This document shows positions 36,459 to 44,169 of a stretch of 64,000 nucleotides of DNA, in pieces. The stretch is taken from assembly GCF_006716485.1 (NCBI RefSeq), contig NZ_VFPD01000001.1:2214008-2278007 (forward strand), in the 5' to 3' direction. A model generated the notes under the pieces. It did not search any database and was not told the DNA's origin. It saw only the letters and a program-made list of their open reading frames with translations. A program made the position numbers and the translations under genes. Source of the stretch: Chryseobacterium aquifrigidense. Its GTDB lineage: Bacteria > Bacteroidota > Bacteroidia > Flavobacteriales > Weeksellaceae. How positions within the stretch are numbered: position 1 is the first letter of the stretch; every line of letters starts with the position of its first letter.

Positions 36459-36490
36459 GGAGTCTGTCGTGAGGCAGGCTTCTTTTTTAT
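36459..36490 (+). terminator. Terminator of the efflux operon
   Basis: Eight-bp stem GGAGTCTG/CAGGCTTC with two G-T pairs (36459-36466 with 36475-36482), then TTTTTTATT. Confidence 0.7.
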
Positions 36491-36557
36491 TGGTTTGTTA
36501 CCACACATTTCAGGGATGGACGCAGATATTTGGGGATCTTGTATCATGATTGATGAT

Positions 36558-36591
36558 TGATAACTGATGATCGATCATTCATCAATTATCA
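36558..36591. repeat. Imperfect palindrome, TGATAA...TTATCA
   Basis: TGATAA-C-TGATGA pairs with TCATCA-A-TTATCA, with one internal mismatch. It lies between the efflux terminator and the candidate RNA at 36618 and looks like one of the dispersed AT-rich hairpins of this genome. Confidence 0.5.
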
Positions 36592-36617
36592 TTTATCACT
36601 TATAATTCAACCTTCCT

Positions 36618-36705
36618 TAGCCCTGATAGCAGCGGTTACCCCACAGCAGGAAGTGGATTCAGCCAGGTGCGAGGAGTATGAGCGAATAGCAGGATAAAGC
36701 TCCTG
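36618..36705 (+). ncRNA. Candidate structured RNA / recurrent intergenic element
   Basis: The element begins TAGCCCTGATAGCAGCGG and ends GCGAATAGCAGGATAAAGCT. The ends pair (AGC/GCT and CCTG/CAGG), with GC-rich hairpin arms between. Flavobacteriaceae genomes carry many intergenic copies of sequences with this opening and closing; it brings to mind the Flavo-1 RNA motif, from memory only. No open frame fits. It lies between the efflux operon and the leader-peptide/SusCD operon. Confidence 0.35.
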
Positions 36706-36738
36706 ATACCAATTTTATCATTAGTAAGCCTATAAAAT

Positions 36739-36772
36739 AGACAATAAGTCTACAAAATCAATAGACTTATAA
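36739..36772. repeat. TAGAC/GTCTA dyad, copy A
   Basis: TAGAC at 36739-36743, then ATAAGTCTA/TAGACTTAT arms (36745-36753 with 36763-36771), loop CAAAATCAA. The same three half-sites and loop sequence occur at 27835-27878. It lies about 150 bp upstream of a second dyad in front of the Cys/Met peptide ORF. Confidence 0.6.
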
Positions 36773-36890
36773 TATTAATTTTAATTCACTGTTTGAAGTA
36801 TAACTTTTTTATCATTTTTTTAACATTTCACACAACAATACAACCAGTTGATTTACAAATAAATAAACTAACTCTATTTGATAAAAATCA

Positions 36891-36917
36891 ATTAGTCTAC
36901 TAAATTAGTAGGTTAAT
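36891..36917. promoter_or_regulatory. 27-bp operator-like dyad before the Cys/Met ORF
   Basis: A core CTACTAA-A-TTAGTAG palindrome with outer ATTA/TAAT arms gives a 27-bp dyad with only two mismatched pairs. Its length and AT-rich symmetric form suit a dimeric HTH repressor (Rrf2-type proteins use sites of this size), but the regulator is unknown. It lies just after a weak -7-like box (TCTATTTG, 36873-36880) and about 90 bp before the peptide ORF. Confidence 0.5.
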
Positions 36918-36965
36918 ATGATTTATCTCATACCTGTCTTTTACCTGGGTTTGTCAATTATTAAA

Positions 36966-36973
36966 TAATTTTG
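36966..36973 (+). promoter_or_regulatory. -7 box before the Cys/Met peptide ORF
   Basis: TAATTTTG matches TAnnTTTG exactly, 30 bp before the ATG at 37004. No TTG lies at the best -33 distance (the nearest TTTG, at 36950, is too close), so an activator or the weaker box at 36873 may be used instead. Confidence 0.45.
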
Positions 36974-37003
36974 ACCCAGTTAAAAAAAATAAACTCTATT
37001 CTC

Positions 37004-37156
37004 ATGAATAAGAATACCTTTAATTCTTACCTATGCACCTTTATGGCGACCGTTCCTGCACAACAAATGTGTTATGGAAAGCCTGCCTGTTCACAGCACC
37101 ACTGTATTTCTCAAGACATGTGCTTTGATATGATGTGCATGATGATGATGTGCTAA
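37004..37156 (+). CDS. 50-residue Cys/Met-rich peptide ORF, candidate leader peptide
   Basis: Fifty residues, of which seven are Cys and ten Met. The enrichment peaks at the C terminus: the last 12 codons encode MCFDMMCMMMMC. The first 20 residues (MNKNTFNSYLCTFMATVPAQ) are mildly hydrophobic but do not make a convincing signal peptide. It starts 30 bp after a -7 box and ends 190 bp before a SusC gene, and between them is a terminator-like hairpin with a competing pairing. Codons clustered at the end, then an attenuator, are what a leader peptide that senses Cys/Met supply would look like. Alternatives: a secreted metal-binding peptide, or a ribosomally made natural-product precursor, though no modifying enzymes are nearby. 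I know no described family. Confidence 0.55.
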   Translation: MNKNTFNSYLCTFMATVPAQQMCYGKPACSQHHCISQDMCFDMMCMMMMC

Positions 37157-37226
37157 CTTTTAAGAGATACATTCATTACTGTAGGAATTAAAGCCAGAGA
37201 GTTCAAGGCTTCTTTCATCCGGGTAC

Positions 37227-37305
37227 ATCTCCTGTAATTTTACTATCCGTTTTTTATAACCTCCCTGAAAAAGGAGGCGGAAAGTTATATTTTTTAACAG
37301 GAGAT
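37227..37305 (+). promoter_or_regulatory. Attenuator-like hairpin set between peptide ORF and susC
   Basis: Inner hairpin: CCTCC (37260-37264) with GGAGG (37273-37277), extended by ATAA (37256-37259) with TTAT (37285-37288), followed closely by six T (37290-37295), the layout of an intrinsic terminator. Outer pairing: ATCTCCTGT (37227-37235) is exactly complementary to ACAGGAGAT (37297-37305), enclosing the hairpin. The two could compete or stack. A stalled ribosome at the end of the peptide ORF (37156) would sit about 70 nt before the outer arm, somewhat far, so the exact mechanism is uncertain. Confidence 0.45.
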
Positions 37306-37346
37306 CAGCAGTAATATACAATTCAGTTTAAACCTAGATTAATATA

Positions 37347-40301
37347 ATGAAAAAGAAACAATGCAAGCTTGGTGTATTGGCCTTACTCCTGTTCGCGGAA
37401 TATGGTTTTGCCCAAAGCAAAGACAGTCTTTCCCAAGAAACCTCCATCAAAGAAGTAGTGGTGGTGGCTTTTGGAAAGCAGAAAAAAGAAGAGATTACAG
37501 GATCTGTACAGTCGTTGAAGGCTAAGGATCTTTCTAATCTTCAAAACGGAAATATTCTTCAGGGAATTGGAGGAAAAGTAGCGGGAGTACAGGTAATTTC
37601 TTCCGGCCAGCCGGGTTCCCAGCCTACTATCAGAATGAGAGGAATTGGCTCTATCAATGCATCCAGCGACCCTCTGATTGTACTGGATGGTATTCCGTAC
37701 AGCGGAAACCTGAACAGTATTGCCGCATCGGACATTGAAAGTATTTCTTTTCTTGAGGATGCTTCTTCGAATGCTTTGTATGGTTCCAGAGGTGCCAATG
37801 GGGTGATTATTGTGAATACCAAAAGGGGAAAAAGCAAAGGAATAAGTATTGAGGCCGATGTAAAAACGGGTGTCAACTTCAGGTCTATTGAAGATTATTC
37901 GGTCTACACGTCTCCTCAGGATTATTATACGGCTTATTATAACAGAGCAAAAATCGGTGAAATTGCAAGGCTGAAACAACCGGGAGCAGTTCCTTCCGGC
38001 CCTTCGCCACACGATGTGGGACTGGCTGCATTGACCAAACTGGGATATAATGTCTATAATGTAGCTTTCAATCAGCTGATTTCAAAGGATGGTTCTTTCA
38101 ATCCTGACGCTAAGCTTTTGTATCAGGACGACTGGAAGAAACTGCTTTTCAGACCTGCCCTGAGAAGAGAAGCAACAGTGGGAATCAATGCTAACGGTGA
38201 TCAGGTAAAATCCTATACTTCCCTTAATTATCTGGATGATAAAGGATATTTGATCTCTTCAGGTTTTGAAAGGTTCGGGATCAGGTCTAATATAGACTAT
38301 TCCATCACTTCAAAACTGAAATTGACCAGTGCGCTATCCTATACGTACAGTAAGCAGGATTTCGGGGAGACGGGAGGTTTTTCCAACCCTTTCCAGTTTG
38401 CCAGAAATATAGCTCCTTTTTACCCAGTTTTCTTAAGGGACAATAACTATCAGAGGCTTTATGACAGCTACGGCAATGCCTTATACGACTATGGAGACGG
38501 CCAGGGACCTAACGGTGCTACAAGATCTTATGCCGTATTTGAAAACCCTGTGGGTAACCTTCAGAAGAATAAATCACAGATCGTAAGTAATGTGTCCAAT
38601 CTTAATCTTGGTTTAAATTATGAAATCATCAAAGGACTGGATTTTACCTATAATTTTGGAGCCTACCTTGAAAATACAAGAAACCTTCAGTTCGGAAATA
38701 CGGAAGGAGGAACTTCATCTTCTGTGGGAGGAACTATTTCGCAAAGCTCCAATTTTAAATATACACTGAACCATCAGCAGTTGCTTACCTATCAGAAAAA
38801 GCTGGGGAACCACAGCTTCAATCTCCTTGTAGGACATGAACTGAATAAGATCAAAGATGATGGATTCTCGGGATCAAAACAGCAGCTTTTATTACCTGAC
38901 TCACAAGCTTTTGATAATGCCGTAAAAATTACAGGTTTATCAGGAAGCGGTTACGAATATGCTGTAGAAGGGTATTTCACAAGGCTCTTGTATAATTACG
39001 ACGGTAAATATTTCTTCAATGCCAATATCCGTAGAGACGGTTCTTCTGTATTTTCCCCGGAAAGCAGATGGGGAAATTTCTATGGGCTGGGACTCGCCTG
39101 GAATATCGCAAAGGAAGATTTTCTTAAGGACAACAGCATTATTAATTCTTTAAAATTAAAAGCTTCTTACGGCCAGCAGGGAAATGACAACATCCTTTTA
39201 GGAGGCTCTAACAGAGACTATTATGCTTATCAGGATATCTATGGAATCAATAATTTCGGGAATGACAAACCTGTTCTATCATTAAAAAAACAAGGGAATA
39301 AGGATTTAAAATGGGAAACATCCAAAAATCTGAATGCCGGTTTTGAAATTTCCCTTTTAAAAAACAGAATTAACCTGAATGCTGATTATTTTGAAAGGAA
39401 AGTTTCGGATATGATTTATACGCTTCCTCTTCCTCCATCCAATGCAGGTTCGTATGTGAAATACGGAAACATCGGAGATATGACCAACAGAGGTGTTCAG
39501 GCTAATCTAAGTGTGGATATCCTTCGCGGAGATGAGTTCCAGTGGAGTTTTTATGCGAATGCCACTCATTACAAAAATAAGATTACGAGATTACCGGCCG
39601 AACAGAGAAATACAGGGCTTGTTTCAGGTTTATTTATCCTGACAGAAGGTGGAGACCGCTATACCTATTTCCTGAAAGAATTTGCAGGAGTGAATCCTGA
39701 GAATGGTGATGCTTTATGGTATCGTACAACGATCAATCCTACCACTAAACAGGAAGAAAGAACGGTAACCAATAATTATAAGGAAGCTACTGATTACAAT
39801 ACCGGAAAGTCTGCTATTCCAAAGGTATATGGAGGATTCGGGACAGATTTCAGCTATAAAAGATTTAATCTTGCAGTGAATTTTGCTTACCAGTTTGGAG
39901 GATATGGCTATGATGATATCTACAGAAGTTTATTCCATTCTGACAGCTATGGTTCTAACTATTCAACGGATCTGGATAAAACATGGACTCCGGAAAATCC
40001 AACGGCTGCCTTGCCTAGGGTAGATCTTACGGCTACGAACCAGAACGGAAATTCAACGCTGTATCTGATCAAATCAGATTATATCAGCCTTCAGGATGTA
40101 ACCCTCTCCTATCAGCTTCCTGACGGGTTTGCACAACAGGCAGGTTTATCTGGTCTGAAAATCTATGTGACAGGAAACAATCTGTACCTATGGTCCAAGA
40201 GAAAAGGTTATGATCCGAGAGCTTCGCTGACAGGAGTTTCTGATTCGTACCGATATTCTCTGTTGTCGAGCGTCTCTTTAGGGTTTAAACTTAATTTTTA
40301 A
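37347..40301 (+). CDS. SusC/RagA-type TonB-dependent outer membrane transporter
   Basis: 984 residues. Signal peptide (to about residue 22, ending GFAQ), then directly the TonB-box-like VVVVAFGKQKKEEITGSV and plug domain (GNILQGIGGKVAGVQVISSG, IRMRGIGSINASSDPLIVLDG, YGSRGANGVIIVNTKRG), followed by a beta barrel to the C-terminal Phe. The usual N-terminal carboxypeptidase-like domain is absent. Such proteins import sugars, peptides or other large nutrients with a SusD lipoprotein. No glycan enzymes or sensor genes flank the pair, so the substrate is not a polysaccharide by context. The Cys/Met peptide ORF and attenuator-like leader upstream point toward sulfur-related uptake, an inference. Confidence 0.95.
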   Translation: MKKKQCKLGVLALLLFAEYGFAQSKDSLSQETSIKEVVVVAFGKQKKEEITGSVQSLKAKDLSNLQNGNILQGIGGKVAGVQVISSGQPGSQPTIRMRGIGSINASSDPLIVLDGIPYSGNLNSIAASDIESISFLEDASSNALYGSRGANGVIIVNTKRGKSKGISIEADVKTGVNFRSIEDYSVYTSPQDYYTAYYNRAKIGEIARLKQPGAVPSGPSPHDVGLAALTKLGYNVYNVAFNQLISKDGSFNPDAKLLYQDDWKKLLFRPALRREATVGINANGDQVKSYTSLNYLDDKGYLISSGFERFGIRSNIDYSITSKLKLTSALSYTYSKQDFGETGGFSNPFQFARNIAPFYPVFLRDNNYQRLYDSYGNALYDYGDGQGPNGATRSYAVFENPVGNLQKNKSQIVSNVSNLNLGLNYEIIKGLDFTYNFGAYLENTRNLQFGNTEGGTSSSVGGTISQSSNFKYTLNHQQLLTYQKKLGNHSFNLLVGHELNKIKDDGFSGSKQQLLLPDSQAFDNAVKITGLSGSGYEYAVEGYFTRLLYNYDGKYFFNANIRRDGSSVFSPESRWGNFYGLGLAWNIAKEDFLKDNSIINSLKLKASYGQQGNDNILLGGSNRDYYAYQDIYGINNFGNDKPVLSLKKQGNKDLKWETSKNLNAGFEISLLKNRINLNADYFERKVSDMIYTLPLPPSNAGSYVKYGNIGDMTNRGVQANLSVDILRGDEFQWSFYANATHYKNKITRLPAEQRNTGLVSGLFILTEGGDRYTYFLKEFAGVNPENGDALWYRTTINPTTKQEERTVTNNYKEATDYNTGKSAIPKVYGGFGTDFSYKRFNLAVNFAYQFGGYGYDDIYRSLFHSDSYGSNYSTDLDKTWTPENPTAALPRVDLTATNQNGNSTLYLIKSDYISLQDVTLSYQLPDGFAQQAGLSGLKIYVTGNNLYLWSKRKGYDPRASLTGVSDSYRYSLLSSVSLGFKLNF

Positions 40302-40310
40302 AAAACAGGA

Positions 40311-41774
40311 ATGAACACAATAAAATACTTTATAACAGCGGCAGCCATAAGTTTTTTGGCTACCAGCTGTGCCAATGATCTCAATACATTGCCGGAAGGA
40401 GACATTTCCGGTGAACAATTAAATAATGATGCCAACAGCCCGGAAAAAATCCTGGGTGGCGTCTATCTTGATCTTCGCAGCAATGGTGCTGGCGGTACTA
40501 CCGTTCACTCAGATTTCGGAATTATGGGCATCAAAGCGGGTGCCGACCTGATGTCTAATGATGTGATCCAGTCTACCAACCAGCATCTGGGTATGTTTTA
40601 TAATTATGAAGCTACCAATGCCAGCAATATTGCTTCTGAAATTGTGTGGACCACTTTTTATGCAAGAATATTTGTGATCAATAAATTGCTGGATAGTCTG
40701 GATAAAAATGCCAATGCAAAAAACAGAGCGATTGCAGGACAGCTGCTCGCTTTAAGAGCTTACTCCTACTTTTATCTGGTTCGTTTCTACGCCAATGATT
40801 ATAACGGCCACCAGTCTGAGCCCGGACTTCCATTGGTTCTTACAGCAGCTAACCCAAGCCAGGGACTTCCGAGATCATCTGTTGCTGAGGTTTATTCACA
40901 AATCAAAAAAGACATAGAAGAATCTATTTCGCTTCTGGATACGTATGCCCGACCGTCCAGAGCCCAGATAGACCAAAGAACTGCTAAAGCTATTGCATCT
41001 GAAGTATTTCTGGAAACAGGAGATTATATCAAAGCAGCCCAATACGCTCAGGAAAGTAAACAGGGAATTGCCCTTATGACCGAAGATGATTATACCAACA
41101 CCGGATTTTCCAACATCAATAATACTGAGGTAATATGGGGTTTTCATAATACGATTTCCACGATGAGTATCGGAAATTATTACGCATCTTTCTTTTCCAT
41201 GTTTGATAATACCAATGAAGGATATGCGGGAGCAGCACAGATCCGTAAGCTGATAGACAAAAGACTTTATGAAGCTATTCCGGCAACGGATTACCGTAAG
41301 AAAGTATTCAACGGAAGTCAGGCTGCTACTTATACCTTTAATGGAAAAACAAAAAATTATCCGCCTTATGTAAGTTGGAAGTTTAAAGATCCTACGCTTT
41401 TTGAAGGAGATTATATTTACATCAGAGCATCCTCATTGTATTATATCCAAGCCGAAGCCCTTGCGAGACAAGGAAGAGAGACGGAGGCCAGACAGGTATT
41501 GTTTGACATTACTTCAAAAAGAGATCAGGCTTATACACTGTCAATAAAATCGGGCAGCGAGCTGATCAATGAAATTGTCCTGCAAAAGAGAATAGAACTC
41601 TGGGGTGAAGGCTATGCCTGGTTTGATATGAAAAGATTAAACACTCCGTTAGAAAGAGTTTACACCGGAACGAATCATACTTTTGGACGATTTAATCTGA
41701 CCCCTGATAAATTCAGGTTTCAGATTCCTAATAAAGAAATTAATAATAACCCACAAATCAAGCAGAATGAGTAG
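40311..41774 (+). CDS. SusD/RagB-type nutrient-binding lipoprotein
   Basis: 487 residues with a lipobox (LATSC, residue about 20) after MNTIKYFITAAAISF. Helical TPR-like SusD fold with typical phrases: ANDLNTLPEG at the start, AIAGQLLALRAYSYFYLVRFYAND, YYIQAEALARQGR and a C-terminal WGEGYAWFDMKRLNTPL. It sits 9 bp after susC and caps the transporter at the cell surface. Together they form one operon, closed by the hairpin at 41818. Confidence 0.95.
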   Translation: MNTIKYFITAAAISFLATSCANDLNTLPEGDISGEQLNNDANSPEKILGGVYLDLRSNGAGGTTVHSDFGIMGIKAGADLMSNDVIQSTNQHLGMFYNYEATNASNIASEIVWTTFYARIFVINKLLDSLDKNANAKNRAIAGQLLALRAYSYFYLVRFYANDYNGHQSEPGLPLVLTAANPSQGLPRSSVAEVYSQIKKDIEESISLLDTYARPSRAQIDQRTAKAIASEVFLETGDYIKAAQYAQESKQGIALMTEDDYTNTGFSNINNTEVIWGFHNTISTMSIGNYYASFFSMFDNTNEGYAGAAQIRKLIDKRLYEAIPATDYRKKVFNGSQAATYTFNGKTKNYPPYVSWKFKDPTLFEGDYIYIRASSLYYIQAEALARQGRETEARQVLFDITSKRDQAYTLSIKSGSELINEIVLQKRIELWGEGYAWFDMKRLNTPLERVYTGTNHTFGRFNLTPDKFRFQIPNKEINNNPQIKQNE

Positions 41775-41817
41775 ATAAACGAAAAACAATTTTACATTCA
41801 AATATATTCAGTGACGA

Positions 41818-41850
41818 GGCATCATTTACAAGTAAATGATGCCTTTTTAT
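41818..41850 (+). terminator. Terminator of the SusCD operon
   Basis: Twelve-bp perfect stem AGGCATCATTTA/TAAATGATGCCT (41818-41829 with 41834-41845), loop CAAG, then five T. Confidence 0.92.
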
Positions 41851-42057
41851 TGATCATTACAAAACGTTCTATTATTTAAAATAATCATTAAAGAAAGAAA
41901 AGCAAGCGACAAAGCCGCAGATGAAGCTAATGCTACTTGCGCTTAGAAAGAATCATACAATTGATACCATCTTTGCTATCTTACAAACCGGAAAAGAGTT
42001 AAAAGAAGCTTTGCGTTACAAACAAGAGAATTTTCCATATTACAATCCACTCGTGCC

Positions 42058-42579
42058 CTACCTCTTTTCAAATTCTCTGAGTTTATGCTTCATCAGCTTG
42101 ATCTCTTCGGATTGGGTCTTAAGAATATTCTTCTGCAGGGTAATCAGCTGCGGATCGGTGAGATGTGCCTTTTCAGCCATTAAAATAGCTGCAGCATGAT
42201 GAGGAATCATACTTTTTACAAACTGCCTGTCATCTACATTCATCTGTTCCCTGATTCCGAACCAGGAAAAAATACCTGATGCTATGGCAATTACCACTAT
42301 AGCCCAATTTATTGCTCTGCTCGTATACATTTTCCGCATGATCCATAATTCAATGAGAAGCATCACTGAAGTCATTAACAGAGCCATATACAGGTTATTA
42401 ATATTGGAAATAAGATTTTTCAGGCTGTCTATCATAGCATACATCAGTATATACATCGCACAAAACATCACTAAAGCCATCAACACAAATTGTCCGTACA
42501 TTGGAGAGGAAGAATGTTTTGAATGTTTTTCAACTTCTCCGGAAGAAACGATTCCGTGATTATGTTCTCTATTTTCCAT
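42058..42579 (-). CDS. DUF305 membrane protein
   Basis: 173 residues. A His-rich N terminus (ENREHNHG, EKHSKHSSS) is followed by three or four membrane helices, then the DUF305 domain: DDRQFVKSMIPHHAAAILMAEKAHLTDPQLITLQKNI and QSEEI near the end. The SMIPHH and M-x3-A-x3 spacing are the family marks; some members bind copper or handle metal stress. The His/Met content fits metal binding, but function is unproved. Next to it on the right lie an intergenic region and a serine hydrolase on the other strand. Confidence 0.85.
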   Translation of the reverse strand: MENREHNHGIVSSGEVEKHSKHSSSPMYGQFVLMALVMFCAMYILMYAMIDSLKNLISNINNLYMALLMTSVMLLIELWIMRKMYTSRAINWAIVVIAIASGIFSWFGIREQMNVDDRQFVKSMIPHHAAAILMAEKAHLTDPQLITLQKNILKTQSEEIKLMKHKLREFEKR

Positions 42580-42861
42580 AACAAAGAAATTTAATTGATT
42601 ATTAACATTTCTGAATAGATTGCCATCAGTATTTTGAAGTGTTACTTCATATAAAAATCAAAATGACCTATAAAAATAAGGGTATTTATCTGACAGGTTT
42701 ATGCTTACACTCATATTAATTGACGAAATATTTACTTGTACAGTTCAAAGAAAAAGATATATTTGGGATCTTAAATTTTTAAAATATCCCATTCATAAAA
42801 TGATTTCGATGAGCATATTTTTTACTATTTATCACTCAATTTCAGCAATAAAAAATAAATA

Positions 42862-43899
42862 ATGACCAACGCAAAACTATTTTTCACAGGTGTATTTTCT
42901 ATAGTGTTGTCTATTACTGCAGCAGCTCAGAAACAAAACGCTTACACTTATAAAATCGACAGTATTATCACCGCATCCAGTCCTATACAGTTCAATGGTG
43001 TTGTTTTGGTGGCTCAAAAAGGAAAAGTACACTATCTGAAAGCTAACGGTTATAAAGATTTCGAAAATAAAATCCCTTTACGAACTGATGATCATTTTGA
43101 AATCATGTCAAATTCCAAACAGGTTACCGCTATTTTAATTTTGCAGGCTGCGGAACAGGGAAAACTGAATCTTCATACGCCTATCAAAAAATACCTACCT
43201 ACTCTTACCCAAACCTGGGCTGATACCGTTACTGTACATCATCTGCTGAACCACACGCATGGGATTACCAATCTGGAGAAACCCGCAGCTTTCAAGGCCG
43301 GTTCCCAGTTCAAATATGGCAACCTTTCTTATATGATGCTGGGAGAAATCCTAAAAAACACAACCGGAAAAAGCTTCCTAGAACTGGCCCATTCTCTGTT
43401 CAAAAAGCTGAAAATGGATCAGACTTTTGTTTACAATACAAAGAACAGGCTGTCCCATGTTCCCGGTTATATGAACGAAAACAATCAGTTTAAAAAAGTG
43501 ACAGAGTCTTTTCTGAATGATAAGATAGCCCCTGCTGCAGGCATCATTTCCACGGTGCAGGATCTTGCAAAATGGGATCAGGCATTATTTAAAGGGAAAC
43601 TTCTCTCTCCTGAATTTCAAAAGCTGATGCTGACCCCTTCTACAACTTCTCAGCACAATGTATTCGGAAAAGAAAGTATGGGGTTCGGATATAACGTGAG
43701 ATTTATTAAAGAAGCAGGGCTGGATTATTATGCAGTGACAGGCCTTGGTGATGGTTTCACCTGTCTTAACACTTACTTTCCCTCCACAGATACTACCCTT
43801 ATTATTCTTGAAAATCAGATGCCTGAAAAGAGTGAATACTGGAGTTTCAAAGAAGCCGCAATAAAGAATGCAGTTCTGAAAGCAATTACAGCTAAATAA
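42862..43899 (+). CDS. Secreted serine hydrolase, beta-lactamase-like
   Basis: 345 residues. Signal peptide (to about residue 23, ITAAAQ), then the penicillin-recognising fold: MSNSKQVTAILILQAA (SxxK nucleophile, near residue 83), FKYGNLSYMMLGEIL (YxN motif, near 150) and a third motif near GLGDGFT. Probably an esterase, peptidase or lactamase-like enzyme acting in the periplasm or outside. No partner genes; intergenic repeats follow. Confidence 0.85.
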   Translation: MTNAKLFFTGVFSIVLSITAAAQKQNAYTYKIDSIITASSPIQFNGVVLVAQKGKVHYLKANGYKDFENKIPLRTDDHFEIMSNSKQVTAILILQAAEQGKLNLHTPIKKYLPTLTQTWADTVTVHHLLNHTHGITNLEKPAAFKAGSQFKYGNLSYMMLGEILKNTTGKSFLELAHSLFKKLKMDQTFVYNTKNRLSHVPGYMNENNQFKKVTESFLNDKIAPAAGIISTVQDLAKWDQALFKGKLLSPEFQKLMLTPSTTSQHNVFGKESMGFGYNVRFIKEAGLDYYAVTGLGDGFTCLNTYFPSTDTTLIILENQMPEKSEYWSFKEAAIKNAVLKAITAK

Positions 43900-43991
43900 A
43901 AAATTTGTCATATAAAGTATTTGAAATAAGCATTATTAAATTTTATCGGAGATAAAATCTTTGCGCCTTATAACAACTTTATAATAATATT

Positions 43992-44058
43992 TTGCGCCTT
44001 TGCGATTTTCCAAAAAACATAAATAAAAAAAGTTTAGTTGGAAAACGCAAAGGCGCAA
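43992..44058. repeat. Long inverted repeat, TTGCGCCTTTGCG arms
   Basis: TTGCGCCTTTGCGATTTTCC at 43992-44011 faces GGAAAACGCAAAGGCGCAA at 44040-44058: nearly perfect 19-20-bp arms with one bulged A and a 28-base loop. Related CTTTGCG phrases lie at 43960 and at the left window end. It sits between a plus-strand and a minus-strand gene end and could stop transcription. Confidence 0.65.
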
Positions 44059-44169
44059 GTCTTTTAATCCTGCATTTTTTTAAGGCACAAAAAAATTAAA
44101 GATTTTTAGAAAGGATAATGGGATAATACTTTTTTAATTTTTGAAAGTCTATACTGAATATGGTAGATA

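Noticed and set aside
36971..37003. Longer start (TTG) for the Cys/Met peptide
   Set aside because: The TTG overlaps the -7 box, so it would lie upstream of the transcript start; ATG at 37004 is better.
42862..43899. Calling the serine hydrolases resistance beta-lactamases
   Set aside because: Only the general SxxK, Tyr and third motifs are visible; these are shared with esterases and peptidases, so antibiotic resistance cannot be claimed.
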